DNA of 64,000 nt from Nocardia amikacinitolerans NBRC 108937 (GCF_001612615.1 NZ_BDAU01000048.1:1-64000); one strand, 5' to 3'; numbered from the stretch's first letter, positions 46,895 to 62,347 are shown. Made by a program: numbers and translations. Notes: generated from the sequence alone by a model not told the origin.

Positions 46895-47587
46895 GTGACC
46901 ACTGACCTGTCCAAGGAATCGGCGTCCGAGTCCGTGGCGGACCGCCCGGCCGCCGCCGAACCCGCGGCCGGTTCGGGCCGCCCGCCGGTCGCGGTGACCG
47001 CGCTCGCGCTCGGTGCGCTCGCCGTCGCCCTCGTCGCGGCGCTGTGGTTCGGCGGAGGCTGGGTGCGCGCGGCGTTCTTCACCGACGGTCCGCGCGCCGA
47101 CGCGCGCGATTCCGCGTTGGACGCCGCGCGACAGGCCGCGCTCAACATGACCTCGATGAACCTCGACGACGTGCCAGGCTCGCTCGCGCTGGCCAGGTCC
47201 TCGATGACCGGACCGATCCTGGTGTCGGCGGAGAAGAATCGGCAGCAGTCCGAGCAGATGGCCACCCAGGCTGGCGTCGCCATGAAGTCCAAGGTGCTCG
47301 GGGCCGCGCTCACCTCGCTGAACAGCGAACGGGACAAGGCAACGGCGCTGGTGGTGCTCCAGGTGACGGAGTCGAAGCCGGACAAGTCGGTCTCCGACTA
47401 CCGCTACACGTGGAGCCTCGACATGACCAAGGACGGCGAGGCCTGGAAGGCCGAGCAGGTCGCTTCGCTCACCCAGCCGGTGCTGCTGGAAGGGCCGGGC
47501 CCCGCCGGGCTCGGCCAACCGGGGCCGCAGCCGCCCGCCGCGCCCGCACCGACCGAGGGCGCGCCCGCGCAGGAGGGACCGCGATGA
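46895..47587 (+). CDS. Mce-associated membrane protein 1
   Basis: A 230-residue protein: cytoplasmic Ala/Glu-rich tail, one transmembrane segment (~33-56), then an NTF2-like extracytoplasmic domain (DSALDAARQAALNMTSMNLD; VVLQVTESKPDKSVSDYRYT; MTKDGEAWKAEQVASLTQP) and a Pro-rich end. These Mas proteins accompany mce operons and are thought to stabilise the complex. GTG start at 46895. Confidence 0.9.
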   Translation: MTTDLSKESASESVADRPAAAEPAAGSGRPPVAVTALALGALAVALVAALWFGGGWVRAAFFTDGPRADARDSALDAARQAALNMTSMNLDDVPGSLALARSSMTGPILVSAEKNRQQSEQMATQAGVAMKSKVLGAALTSLNSERDKATALVVLQVTESKPDKSVSDYRYTWSLDMTKDGEAWKAEQVASLTQPVLLEGPGPAGLGQPGPQPPAAPAPTEGAPAQEGPR

Positions 47588-48264
47588 ACACCCGCCGCCC
47601 GGTCAACCGCGTCACGCCGAAACGGCGCACCGCCCAGCCCGCCGCGCGTCCGACGCGCAGGCCCAAGGTCACCTCGGCGCGTCCGACCGCGCCGCGCGAC
47701 GTCCCGACCAGGGAAAAGCAGTCCGCCGCCGCCGAGCGTCGGTCGCGCCGGTTCACACCCCCTCGCCTTCGGTTCGCGCGTTCGTGGGCGCCCGTCGCCG
47801 CCGCACTCGTCGCGGCTGTGCTGCTTGCCGGATTCGCCGTCGTCGCCGCGCAACGTCCCGGCGTCCCCGACGAGAACCAGGCCTTCCTCGACACCAGCGC
47901 GACCGAGGAGGTGCGCGCCGCCGCCGACCACGCGCTGCGCACGATCTACGGCTACGACATCGAACACATCGACGACTACGAGGCCGCGGTTCGCGGAGTC
48001 GTCACCGGCGAGATGCTTGCCGATCTCGACGAGTTCGCCGCCACCACGATCGACGCCATCCGGCAGGCCAGGACCAGCGCCGATGCGAAGGCCGACCCGA
48101 TCGGCGTGACGATGCTCACCGAGGATCGCGCCGAGTTGCTGGTGAATCTCGTCGTGAGCGCCACCAAGGACGGCGTCGCCCAGCAGAGCGTGGCGGGTCC
48201 CGTGGTGTTGCGGATGCAGAAGGTGGACGGTCGCTGGCTGGCCGACGGCATCGTCGACCAGTGA
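47584..48264 (+). CDS. Mce-associated membrane protein 2
   Basis: A 226-residue protein: a basic Arg/Pro-rich cytoplasmic tail of ~65 residues, a transmembrane segment (~70-90) and an NTF2-like domain (DEVRAAADHALRTIYGYDIE-like start, VTGEMLADLDEFAATTIDAI, VVLRMQKVDGRWLADGI). Overlaps the preceding gene by 4 nt, so it ends the mkl-mce operon. A 497-bp gap follows. Confidence 0.88.
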   Translation: MNTRRPVNRVTPKRRTAQPAARPTRRPKVTSARPTAPRDVPTREKQSAAAERRSRRFTPPRLRFARSWAPVAAALVAAVLLAGFAVVAAQRPGVPDENQAFLDTSATEEVRAAADHALRTIYGYDIEHIDDYEAAVRGVVTGEMLADLDEFAATTIDAIRQARTSADAKADPIGVTMLTEDRAELLVNLVVSATKDGVAQQSVAGPVVLRMQKVDGRWLADGIVDQ

Positions 48265-48545
48265 TCTTGGTCCGAGCGACCGTATTCCGGCGGGGGCAGG
48301 TCGGGCCGGGCACTTGACGAGTTTCGCCCGACCCGTCACGCTATTCACAACAGCGGCAGCTGTCACAAGTGGTTTCAGCCGCCCCGTGGCCCTCGACGCA
48401 GCCAGCGATCCGGGTGCCGGGCATCGCCCGCGCGGGGTCGGCCGACCGGCCGCTTGCCTACGACGCAGCGCGCGTCCGGCCCATGGCCCAGGGGTGGCCA
48501 AGGCCACGGCGCGCCAGCGGCGTAGAGGATCACACGGGTGGTACT

Positions 48546-48575
48546 TTGACACCTCCGTGTATATGAGTGTAGGTT
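48546..48575 (+). promoter_or_regulatory. Likely rpoB promoter
   Basis: TTGACA (48546-48551), 18-bp spacer, TAGGTT (48570-48575). It lies about 180 nt before rpoB in the 497-bp gap after the Mce genes; the rest of that gap shows no supportable gene. Confidence 0.55.
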
Positions 48576-48761
48576 TGGACTTTGCGCTGGCTGCCTCCTG
48601 TCCATACCTCGATTCGCACACGTAAGTTTCGCCTTCCGGTGTTACTTCCGTTGTTGCCTGTTCGGGTTTCGTTCGGGTTGTGACCAGCGGAATTCGTAGC
48701 AGAAGCAAGCGACGGTCGCGGACCACCACGCGACGCGCGTGAGGTGCTGGAAGGACGCATC

Positions 48762-52235
<3,474 letters not shown>

Positions 52236-52344
52236 GCGATCGGGCGCGGATGTATTCGGTCACCGACGACGTCCGCGCCCATCGCGAACAACCAACTAGT
52301 GAACTTTTGCTCGAATTCGACCCGCACAGGGGAAAGGAAGTTAC

Positions 52345-56298
<3,954 letters not shown>

Positions 56299-56320
56299 TC
56301 GGTAGACGCCGATAAGCCTT

Positions 56321-56351
56321 CGGCCCCCGCTCCTTCCCGGAGCGGGGGCCG
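56321..56351 (+). terminator. Terminator after rpoC
   Basis: CGGCCCCCGCTCC (56321-56333) pairs perfectly with GGAGCGGGGGCCG (56339-56351) around TTCCC, followed by TTCGCGTTT. Confidence 0.9.
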
Positions 56352-56439
56352 TTCGCGTTTCGGACGATGCTCCGGTCGCGGAGTTCGCTGCCGCGGCTTC
56401 GAGATCACGCCGACCTGCGTGGAGGGTATCCTTGGGCGC

Positions 56440-56640
56440 ATGAGCGTGGCGTACGACCACTACCCGGAGCTGCATCGGCTGATCGAACAGCTGCCGCCCG
56501 AGTCTGCTCCTGAGGCGCGCGCCGTCCTGCTGCGCCTGGTCAAGGGTGGTGCGTCGGATCGTTTGGCCGCGCTGCCGTCATTCGATGGACCGGAAGACCT
56601 CAGCGAACGGATGGATGCCGAACTGTTCGAGGCACCGTGA
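56440..56640 (+). CDS. Antitoxin of a PIN-domain toxin pair
   Basis: A 66-residue protein with helix YPELHRLIEQLPPESAPEAR followed by AVLLRLVKGG and the tail FDGPEDLSERMDAELFEAP. This LHxLIEQLPxE pattern is seen in short VapB-like antitoxins that lack an obvious N-terminal DNA-binding ribbon. The ATG at 56440 lies 7 nt after a TATCCT box (56427-56432), predicting a leaderless mRNA; its stop overlaps the toxin GTG by 4 nt. Confidence 0.8.
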   Translation: MSVAYDHYPELHRLIEQLPPESAPEARAVLLRLVKGGASDRLAALPSFDGPEDLSERMDAELFEAP

Positions 56641-57044
56641 CGCTGATCATCGACGCGAACGTCCTGGTCGCGGTGATGAACCGCAAGGACCGGCGCCACG
56701 CAGAGATGCGTGCATTCCTGAACAGCCGCACGGACGACTTCCTCGTGACCCCGTACGTGGTAGCCGAGGTGACTTATCTCCTCCAGAAGTACGCAGGCGC
56801 TCACGCCGAGATCCAGTTCATGGACGCGGTCAGCAATGGCGTTTTTCGGGAAGAGTTCAACCCTGACGACACTCCGCGGATCATCGACTTGATGAAGCAA
56901 TTCGCCGACTTTCCCCTTGGCGCTGCCGACGCGTCTCTGATTGCGGTGGCCGAGCGGCTAGGCGTGCACGACATCGCTACTGCTGACCAGCACTTCCGTG
57001 GAGTCAGAACGGCTGGGCTGGATTATCTGAACGTGCTGCCCTGA
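56637..57044 (+). CDS. PIN-domain ribonuclease toxin
   Basis: A 135-residue PIN protein with all four acidic positions: Asp6 in TLIIDANVLVAV, Glu44 in YVVAEVTYLLQ, Asp98 in GAADASLIAVAERL and Asp117 in IATADQHF. GTG start in the 4-nt GTGA overlap with the antitoxin. A metal-dependent RNase of unknown target. It converges with the ATPase-nuclease gene 10 bp further on. Confidence 0.9.
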   Translation: MTLIIDANVLVAVMNRKDRRHAEMRAFLNSRTDDFLVTPYVVAEVTYLLQKYAGAHAEIQFMDAVSNGVFREEFNPDDTPRIIDLMKQFADFPLGAADASLIAVAERLGVHDIATADQHFRGVRTAGLDYLNVLP

Positions 57045-57054
57045 TCCTCGCGAA

Positions 57055-58509
57055 TCACGCTTGTGCATAGAGAGTTTCGAGGTCGATCAGGAGCGGCTTC
57101 TCCGTGGAGGTGCGCAGGGCTTCATCGAAACCCGCGCCGCTGTAGCACGCGAGGACCGTGTCGGATACGTCGTATCCCTTGCCGGAAAGCAGCTCTCGTG
57201 CACGGATGAGGCGGTCCAGATGTCCCGTCGTCATCGTGCGGTCCCATTTCACCTCGCCGAGCGACAGAATGCGGCGGCGGCGTCCGGGCTCTTCGGGCGC
57301 GAGGACCGCGACGTCGATCTGGATCTGGCTTCGTCGATCCGGGTCCTTGACCACCGCGCCGGCGACTTGTCCCGGCAATTCACCGAAGACCTCGGGACCA
57401 ACCGACATTGCCCAATCCCGGCATATCGTTTCGAAATGAGGTGCGACGACCTGGGAAAGGAAGGTGGCCTGCGAACTTCGCCATGCCGCAGCCTGATTGC
57501 CTCGTTCCAAGGGCGTCCAGTGACGTCGCATGATCGCTTCGTAGAACACGATCAGTGGCTCGGCGATTCGGAAGACCGGTTTGCCTTTCTGAAAGGGGTC
57601 GGCCTCGCGAACGATCAGTTGGGAGTCTTCCAATACCGAAAGCGGATGCGCCATGTCGGTGGAGCTGCGGCCGATCGCGCCTGCGATGCCGCCGCGCGTC
57701 GTATTTCCGGTGGCTATGGCAGCCAGTACCGCGTGATACAAAGCCACATCGCGGATCTCGGTTTCCTCGGCGAGGAGATAGCGAGCCTCACGGAACAGCG
57801 GAACCTGCGGGTTCAGAACCGTACGCAAAACCCACGAATCGAAATCCTCGAGCGATTCGGGTGCATCTCCGGCCACGAAGTCGCGACGGTAGGCCGGAGT
57901 GCCCCCAACGATCGAATGGACAAGTACGGCTAGTCGAGGGTCCTCGATTCCCCAAAAGGCGGCCGCCTGTCGATAGCCGAGCGGTTTGACGACCAACTCC
58001 AAACTCGCTCGTCCGCGCAGGGGTGCACTGCCGGACAGCAGGCCGCCCATCACCGACATCGCCGACCCGCACAACAGGATCCGTGAACCAGCGACCCGGG
58101 CGGGGCCGCGCGGGTCAAGGGCCCACTGGAGTAACGAAGGCAGCGAGGGCGTGGCTTTGGTCAGATACGGAAACTCGTCGATGACGATCAGGTTGTCGCC
58201 GACGACAGCGAACAACCGCTCGAGCGCTTCTTCCCAATTGCGGAAGACGTAGCGCCCCCCACCCGCGTATCGCGCGACGGCCCGACCGAAGCGCTCCAAG
58301 GCCTCGATCTCGGTCGCCTCGGTCGCTGTGAAGAAGAAGCCGCCGACGACCTCGGAGAGCGCGTCGAGCAGGAAGGTCTTGCCCTGCCGTCGACGACCGC
58401 TGACGATGCCCAATCGCACGTCCGAGCTGGGCGAGGTGGCGAAGCGTAGCAACCCCTCCCACTCGCGGTCGCGATCGAACACCCTCTCGGGCTTCCGCAC
58501 TGTGGCCAT
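57055..58509 (-). CDS. Archaeal-type AAA ATPase with C-terminal DUF234 nuclease-like domain
   Basis: A 484-residue protein. Walker A SGRRRQGKTFLL (38-45 core), Walker B LIVIDEFPYL (Asp111, Glu112), sensor strand ILLCGSAMSVMGGLL, a winged helix around IAGAIGRSSTDMAHPLSVLE, and a C-terminal PD-(D/E)XK-like pattern, Asp399 in QIDVAV and Glu419/Lys421 in GEVKW. This is the architecture of archaeal ATPase plus DUF234, often mobile. The frame is open further upstream, but the ATG at 58509 is set by TATAGT (complement of 58517-58522) 7 nt before it. A role in defence or mobile-element biology is inferred from architecture and the neighbouring toxin pair. Confidence 0.85.
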   Translation of the reverse strand: MATVRKPERVFDRDREWEGLLRFATSPSSDVRLGIVSGRRRQGKTFLLDALSEVVGGFFFTATEATEIEALERFGRAVARYAGGGRYVFRNWEEALERLFAVVGDNLIVIDEFPYLTKATPSLPSLLQWALDPRGPARVAGSRILLCGSAMSVMGGLLSGSAPLRGRASLELVVKPLGYRQAAAFWGIEDPRLAVLVHSIVGGTPAYRRDFVAGDAPESLEDFDSWVLRTVLNPQVPLFREARYLLAEETEIRDVALYHAVLAAIATGNTTRGGIAGAIGRSSTDMAHPLSVLEDSQLIVREADPFQKGKPVFRIAEPLIVFYEAIMRRHWTPLERGNQAAAWRSSQATFLSQVVAPHFETICRDWAMSVGPEVFGELPGQVAGAVVKDPDRRSQIQIDVAVLAPEEPGRRRRILSLGEVKWDRTMTTGHLDRLIRARELLSGKGYDVSDTVLACYSGAGFDEALRTSTEKPLLIDLETLYAQA

Positions 58510-58510
58510 G

Positions 58511-58543
58511 CTTATAACTATACTTCTTATAACTACGCTTATA
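58511..58543. promoter_or_regulatory. Direct repeats at the ATPase gene start
   Basis: CTTATAACTA occurs at 58511-58520 and 58526-58535, and CTTATA again at 58538-58543. On the coding strand these include the TATAGT -10 box. The A/T-rich cluster stands out in high-G+C DNA and overlaps the predicted leaderless promoter, so it is a likely repressor site. Confidence 0.5.
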
Positions 58544-58700
58544 CGGATCCTGGGGTGGGTCTGCGGGGCATGTATCGGTGGTGTGTGATTTTCGATGTTG
58601 CGACTGAAAGACGGTGGCGCAGTTAAGATGTGGCACGGCTTGGCGCTGGTTCGGTGTCGGGGCGGCCCGGACGGCTGAGTGTGCGTAAGGGGGCGCGTTC

Positions 58701-59453
58701 GTGGGCGGCAGTGCGTTGGGGTGGGGTTCGTTGCGGCGGGGGGTCGTGCGTGGGCGGGCTCGGGCGGCGGGGGCGCTGGTGAGTTTGGTTGTGTCGGTGG
58801 CGTTGTGCGTGGGGGCGGCCGCGGTGTGGGAGGTGGAGCGGCGGGAGGAGCAGCCCGGCTCCGGGCCCGCGACGTCGGTGATCGGGCCGCCGCCGCAGGG
58901 GATGCCCGCCGCGTTGCCGAGGGAGGTGCCGCGGCGGCCGGCGGTGCTGTTGGTGCGCGACGGTGTGCCCGGTCCGGTGGTCGGGCCGACGTACGGGCCC
59001 GGTGTGCGGCTGACGCCGATGCGCGGTCTGCGCGGGATGCCGTTCGACTTCGACGTTCCGGAGACCTGGGGCTGCATCGGCGGCAGCAAGCGATTGCGGG
59101 CCGATGTGGTGTGGACCTGCGCCGACGAGCGCGGCGGGAGTCGAGCGGGCGGCTGGATCGGCGTGCAGTCCTGCCGCGCACCTTGCCGCGACACGGAGCA
59201 GACCGGTTTCCGTACCGAACTCATCGGACCGGAACCACGTTGGCGCGCAACAGATCACGCGACCGCGTTCACGGAATCCCCGGCCGACATCGACGGTGAG
59301 CCTCGGGTACGAGTCGCCATGACGTACGCCTTCGCCGCCGACACCGGCGGCCCCGTCGACACCCTTGCCTTCGCCAGGCTGACGGGCCCACCCGCGACGC
59401 TGGATACCCTGCTCAGCTTGGTCAACGAAATCCGACTGCGCGCCGGTGGGTGA
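58701..59453 (+). CDS. Membrane-anchored extracytoplasmic protein, hypothetical
   Basis: A 250-residue protein: a basic N-terminus, one transmembrane segment (~23-44), a Pro/Gly-rich linker, then a globular domain starting FDFDVPETWGCIGGSKRLRA. Four cysteines (WGC, VWTC, QSC, APC) suggest two disulfides outside the cell. The end is VDTLAFARLTGPPATLDTLL. GTG start; no clear ribosome-binding site. I know similar proteins only as hypotheticals in Nocardia and Rhodococcus. Confidence 0.75.
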   Translation: MGGSALGWGSLRRGVVRGRARAAGALVSLVVSVALCVGAAAVWEVERREEQPGSGPATSVIGPPPQGMPAALPREVPRRPAVLLVRDGVPGPVVGPTYGPGVRLTPMRGLRGMPFDFDVPETWGCIGGSKRLRADVVWTCADERGGSRAGGWIGVQSCRAPCRDTEQTGFRTELIGPEPRWRATDHATAFTESPADIDGEPRVRVAMTYAFAADTGGPVDTLAFARLTGPPATLDTLLSLVNEIRLRAGG

Positions 59454-59709
59454 GTGCTCGTCCGGTGAACGGGGGAGATCTGCGTGCGTTGGCCGAACGG
59501 GGTCCACTCGCGCGCGCCGCTGGGGGCTGGTCGCGCGGCGGTCTGCATGCGTTGGTGGGCGGAATCCGGCTGCTGGATGCCTGCTCGCCGAGACGAACCG
59601 CCGCCGCTTCTTCGAAAAGCGCGGCCTCCGATTCGCGTATGCGGCGTGGCGGCTGTCGGCACTTCAACCGTGAAGCCCTGCGCGGGCATCGACGGTCGGG
59701 GACGCGCAC

Positions 59710-60081
59710 CTACGGAACCGCGGTGAACAGCTCGTAACTGTGTCCATCCGGGGCGAGCACGTACACCCCGCGACCGCCTGCCAGCCGGTTGATCCTGCGA
59801 TCCCAGCCCCGCTCCGGTCCGGACCCGTACCGCACGTCGGGCCATCGCTGAAGTCGCGACAGCACCGCGTCGAACCGCTCGTCGTCGACCAGAAAACCGT
59901 AGTGCTGCGGCGTCACCGCGCCGCGGTCGTCGAAATCGAACGTGAGATCGGCGCTGAGGCGCACCGGCAGGAAGGGCCCGGTCGGCGCGCCCACCGTCAA
60001 GCCCATGAGTTCGGCGAAGAACGTAGCCGCTGCGGCTTTGTCGGCGGCACGGACGATCGTGTGGTTCAGAACAATGGACAC
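59710..60081 (-). CDS. VOC-family protein
   Basis: A 123-residue VOC protein: LNHTIVRAADKAAAATFFAE, LMGLTVGAPTGPFLPVRL, HYGFLVDDERFDAVLSRLQR and VYVLAPDGHSYELFTAVP, which holds the closing Asp-Gly-His and Glu. The GTG at 60081 is chosen because GGAGG lies 5 nt upstream; a TTG 12 nt earlier is also open. It is divergent from a MarR gene, with two operator-like palindromes between them. Confidence 0.83.
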   Translation of the reverse strand: MSIVLNHTIVRAADKAAAATFFAELMGLTVGAPTGPFLPVRLSADLTFDFDDRGAVTPQHYGFLVDDERFDAVLSRLQRWPDVRYGSGPERGWDRRINRLAGGRGVYVLAPDGHSYELFTAVP

Positions 60082-60099
60082 CGCAACCTCCAAAGTTGA

Positions 60100-60134
60100 A
60101 TGCGATTCGCATGCATATTACATGCGTATCGCAT
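60100..60134. promoter_or_regulatory. Paired MarR operators between VOC and marR genes
   Basis: ATGCGATTCGCAT (60100-60112) and ATGCGTATCGCAT (60122-60134) are near-perfect palindromes, 22 bp (two helical turns) apart on the same face of the DNA. They fill the promoter region between the divergent starts at 60081 and 60167. Confidence 0.65.
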
Positions 60135-60166
60135 GCAACTGGCGCTGTGCGACTACCCTGAATTTC

Positions 60167-60631
60167 ATGAACAGGACCACCACCCCGGACACCGCGATCG
60201 ACGGCGGACCCGCACTGTTCCAGGTGGTCCGGTTCTGGTCCCGGCGGTGGATCAACCGCAGCTCGGCGCGCCTGCCAGAGGAACTGCGGAACGTGCAGCA
60301 CATCCAGGTCGTGGAGGCGGTGGCGACGGCGACCGAGCGGGACGGCGAACCCACCGTCACCGCCGTCGCGCACCAGCTCGGCCTCGATCAGTCCGGCGCC
60401 AGTCGCATGGTGCGCGACGCGACCGCGGCGGGGTTTCTAGCCCGATCGGAATCCGAAGTCGACCGCCGCCGCACCGCGCTGCGCCTCACGGCTCGCGGCG
60501 AACGCCTGCTCGCCGATGCCCGCGACTGGCAGCGGAACGTCTTCGCCGAGCTCACCGCCGACTGGTCCGCCGACGATCGCCGCCGCTTCGCCGGCTACCT
60601 CCAGCGCCTCAGCGCGGAACTGCGCGACTGA
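60167..60631 (+). CDS. MarR-family transcriptional regulator
   Basis: A 154-residue protein: PALFQVVRFWSRRWINRSSA, HTH TVTAVAHQLGLDQSGASRMV, wing RSESEVDRRRTALRLTARGE and a C-terminal dimer helix. The ATG at 60167 is preceded by TACCCT (60154-60159) with 7 nt between, so it is probably leaderless. It likely represses itself and the divergent VOC gene through the twin palindromes. Confidence 0.88.
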   Translation: MNRTTTPDTAIDGGPALFQVVRFWSRRWINRSSARLPEELRNVQHIQVVEAVATATERDGEPTVTAVAHQLGLDQSGASRMVRDATAAGFLARSESEVDRRRTALRLTARGERLLADARDWQRNVFAELTADWSADDRRRFAGYLQRLSAELRD

Positions 60632-60752
60632 GCCCGCGTTGTTAGATCACACCCAATTGCCTTGACGCTCTTCTGAAGCCGCCCGTCGGCCGGTAAGTTG
60701 TCGGCGGACAAACCGGACAATGTGAACCGGACGGCGCGACAGGAAGCACAGG

Positions 60753-61400
60753 ATGAGGATCAGCAGAATCACCGCGACGGCGTTGCTGGCACTGGCGGCC
60801 ACCGGTCTCTCGTCGGGCGTCGTGCACGCCGAGCCCGCGGACCCGCCCGCGCAGACCGCACCGGCCGCGGCGGCGCTGAACCTCAGCGGCGCGTTCCACG
60901 AGATCGACTACCGCGTCGCAGTGGCCGAGGACCGCCGTTCTACCGTGACCACGCTGCAGGAAGGCGCCTTCGGCCTCGTCAACGACGACCGCATCGTCAC
61001 CATCGCCGACCGGGCAGGCCAGATCGTCGCCGCCCTACCGATGACCCTGCACATCGAGGGTCACCGCGTCGATCTCACCCCGACCGTGGACGAGGCGGGC
61101 ACCCGACTGACCCTCGCGCCCGCCGCGATGTCGGAAACGCCGGTGCGCGAGATCAGTTCGCAGGAGCGCTTCTTCGCCGAGGCGGAGAAGGCCATGCCGC
61201 AGATCCTCGCGGGTGCCGCCATCGGCGCGGGCATCGGCTTCCTTGTCGGATTCCCGCTGGGACTGTTCGTTCTCGACTTCATCACGGTCCCGATCACCAC
61301 CGTCGTCGGCGGCGTGATCGGCGCGTTCGCGGGGCTGTACCAGGCGGGCGGTCAGCCTGCCATCGACGCGGCTCAGGCGTACCTCACCGGCCAGCCCTGA
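60753..61400 (+). CDS. Secreted or membrane-associated hypothetical protein
   Basis: A 215-residue protein with a signal peptide (ATALLALAATGLSS, cleavage after VVHA, ~27). The middle is a beta-rich domain (RRSTVTTLQEGAFGLVNDDR; VAALPMTLHIEGHRVDLTPT). The C-terminal ~60 residues are two glycine-rich hydrophobic stretches (AGAAIGAGIGFLVGFPLGLF; VVGGVIGAFAGLY). I recall such proteins as a Nocardia-specific family of unknown function (possibly DUF8020; name uncertain). Confidence 0.8.
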   Translation: MRISRITATALLALAATGLSSGVVHAEPADPPAQTAPAAAALNLSGAFHEIDYRVAVAEDRRSTVTTLQEGAFGLVNDDRIVTIADRAGQIVAALPMTLHIEGHRVDLTPTVDEAGTRLTLAPAAMSETPVREISSQERFFAEAEKAMPQILAGAAIGAGIGFLVGFPLGLFVLDFITVPITTVVGGVIGAFAGLYQAGGQPAIDAAQAYLTGQP

Positions 61401-61464
61401 CCCACGCTTCGCTCGGGGCGCAGGGGTGAGCTCTTGCGTCCCGATGACCCGCGTACGTCTGGTC

Positions 61465-61732
61465 GACGCCGGACGGAGTCCGTCGACAGTCCGCGCATGG
61501 CCGGAGCGACGGTGGAGGTACGCCCGGTCGATGCGGCCGGGCGGAGTCTGTCGACAGCCCGCGCACGGCCGGAGCGAAGGCGGAGGTACGCCTAGCCGAC
61601 GCGGCCGGGCGGAGTCTGTCGATAGCCTGCGCATGGCCGGAGCGAGGGCGAAGGTTTCGCCTAGCCGACGCGGCCGGACGGGGTCCGTCGACAGCCCGCG
61701 CACGGCCGCAGTGAAGGCGGAGGTACGCCTAC
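61465..61732. repeat. 68-bp tandem repeat, four units
   Basis: Units start at 61465, 61530, 61598 and 61667 with lengths 65, 68, 69 and 66 bp. Each reads GACGCGGCCGGGCGGAGTCT, then GTCGACAGCCCGCGCACGGC, then CGGAGCGAAGGCGGAGGTAC. Unit length is not a multiple of three, so it is not coding. The last unit runs into the stop codon of the hotdog gene at 61729. The array fills most of the 328-bp gap between two convergent genes and looks like a mycobacterial MIRU-like locus. Confidence 0.9.
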
Positions 61733-62199
61733 TTCCTTCTCGGCCGGATGACGGCGGTGAATGTCGCTGCGGCAACCGGCTTTCCGGTGCCGTCGGCGAT
61801 CTCGACCGGCACCTCTAGCTCCACCGCGACGCGCCCCGCGATGTCCGAGCGAAGGCGCTCGAGGGTGTCCGCGTCGAATTCCGAGGTGGCGTGGAAGGGG
61901 CCCGCCGAGCCCTTGGCGCGCGCCAGATACTCGATACGGCCGTCGCGGGCGACGATGAACGTCTCGCCCATCAGGTCCACGATGCCCGAGACGGCGGCGC
62001 CCATCGCGGCCGTCTCGGCCAGGCCGAACAGCACGGCCGCGTGCAGATCGCCGTTGTGGTTGAGGTGTTCGGCGCGCGGGGCGATGGCGACGACATTGCG
62101 TCCCGCGTCGAACTCGACGCCCTCGATGCCGGCGTACTGGATGAACCCCAGCTTCTGGAACCCGGCCATCACCAGGTCGCCCATGGTCGCGCTGTCCAT
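61729..62199 (-). CDS. Hotdog-fold (PaaI/DUF4442-like) thioesterase
   Basis: A 156-residue single hotdog domain: GIEGVEFDAGRNVVAIAPRA, then NHNGDLHAAVLFGLAETAAM (~46-65), DGRIEYLARAKGSAGPFHAT and PVAAATFTAVIRPRRK. The NHNG/Glu pattern fits acyl-CoA thioesterase-like DUF4442 proteins; substrate unknown. The stop codon lies inside the last 68-bp repeat unit. A TGAAAC-GT-GTTTCA palindrome is 26 bp upstream of the ATG. Confidence 0.83.
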   Translation of the reverse strand: MDSATMGDLVMAGFQKLGFIQYAGIEGVEFDAGRNVVAIAPRAEHLNHNGDLHAAVLFGLAETAAMGAAVSGIVDLMGETFIVARDGRIEYLARAKGSAGPFHATSEFDADTLERLRSDIAGRVAVELEVPVEIADGTGKPVAAATFTAVIRPRRK

Positions 62200-62225
62200 C
62201 CGAACTCCCACCGGGTCGCGGCAAT

Positions 62226-62239
62226 TGAAACGTGTTTCA
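62226..62239. promoter_or_regulatory. Palindrome upstream of the hotdog gene
   Basis: TGAAAC and GTTTCA arms with a 2-bp spacer, 27-40 bp before the ATG at 62199. Shape and size fit a TetR-type operator; no adjacent TetR gene. Confidence 0.35.
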
Positions 62240-62318
62240 GTTTTACCCGACCCTCGCCGGGCTTGTCCACTTCGGGCCCAGCGGTCACGGAGGCGCCGAT
62301 CGGATTCGCGCGCGGGTA

Positions 62319-62347
62319 TTGACTCGCGACCATGGGCTCGCAATACT
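62319..62347 (+). promoter_or_regulatory. Promoter of the ArsR gene (leaderless)
   Basis: TTGACT (62319-62324), 17-bp spacer, AATACT (62342-62347); the ATG at 62355 is 7 nt after the -10 box. Confidence 0.6.

Noticed and set aside
48314-48625. A 103-codon frame before rpoB
   Set aside because: It crosses the likely rpoB promoter, has no ribosome-binding site and its composition is not protein-like.
61465-61732. CRISPR array
   Set aside because: Four contiguous 65-69-bp units have no unique spacers and no cas genes lie nearby.
61035-61775. A repetitive minus-strand frame through the 68-bp repeats
   Set aside because: The repeat length is not a multiple of three, so units are read in different frames, and it overlaps the secreted-protein gene.
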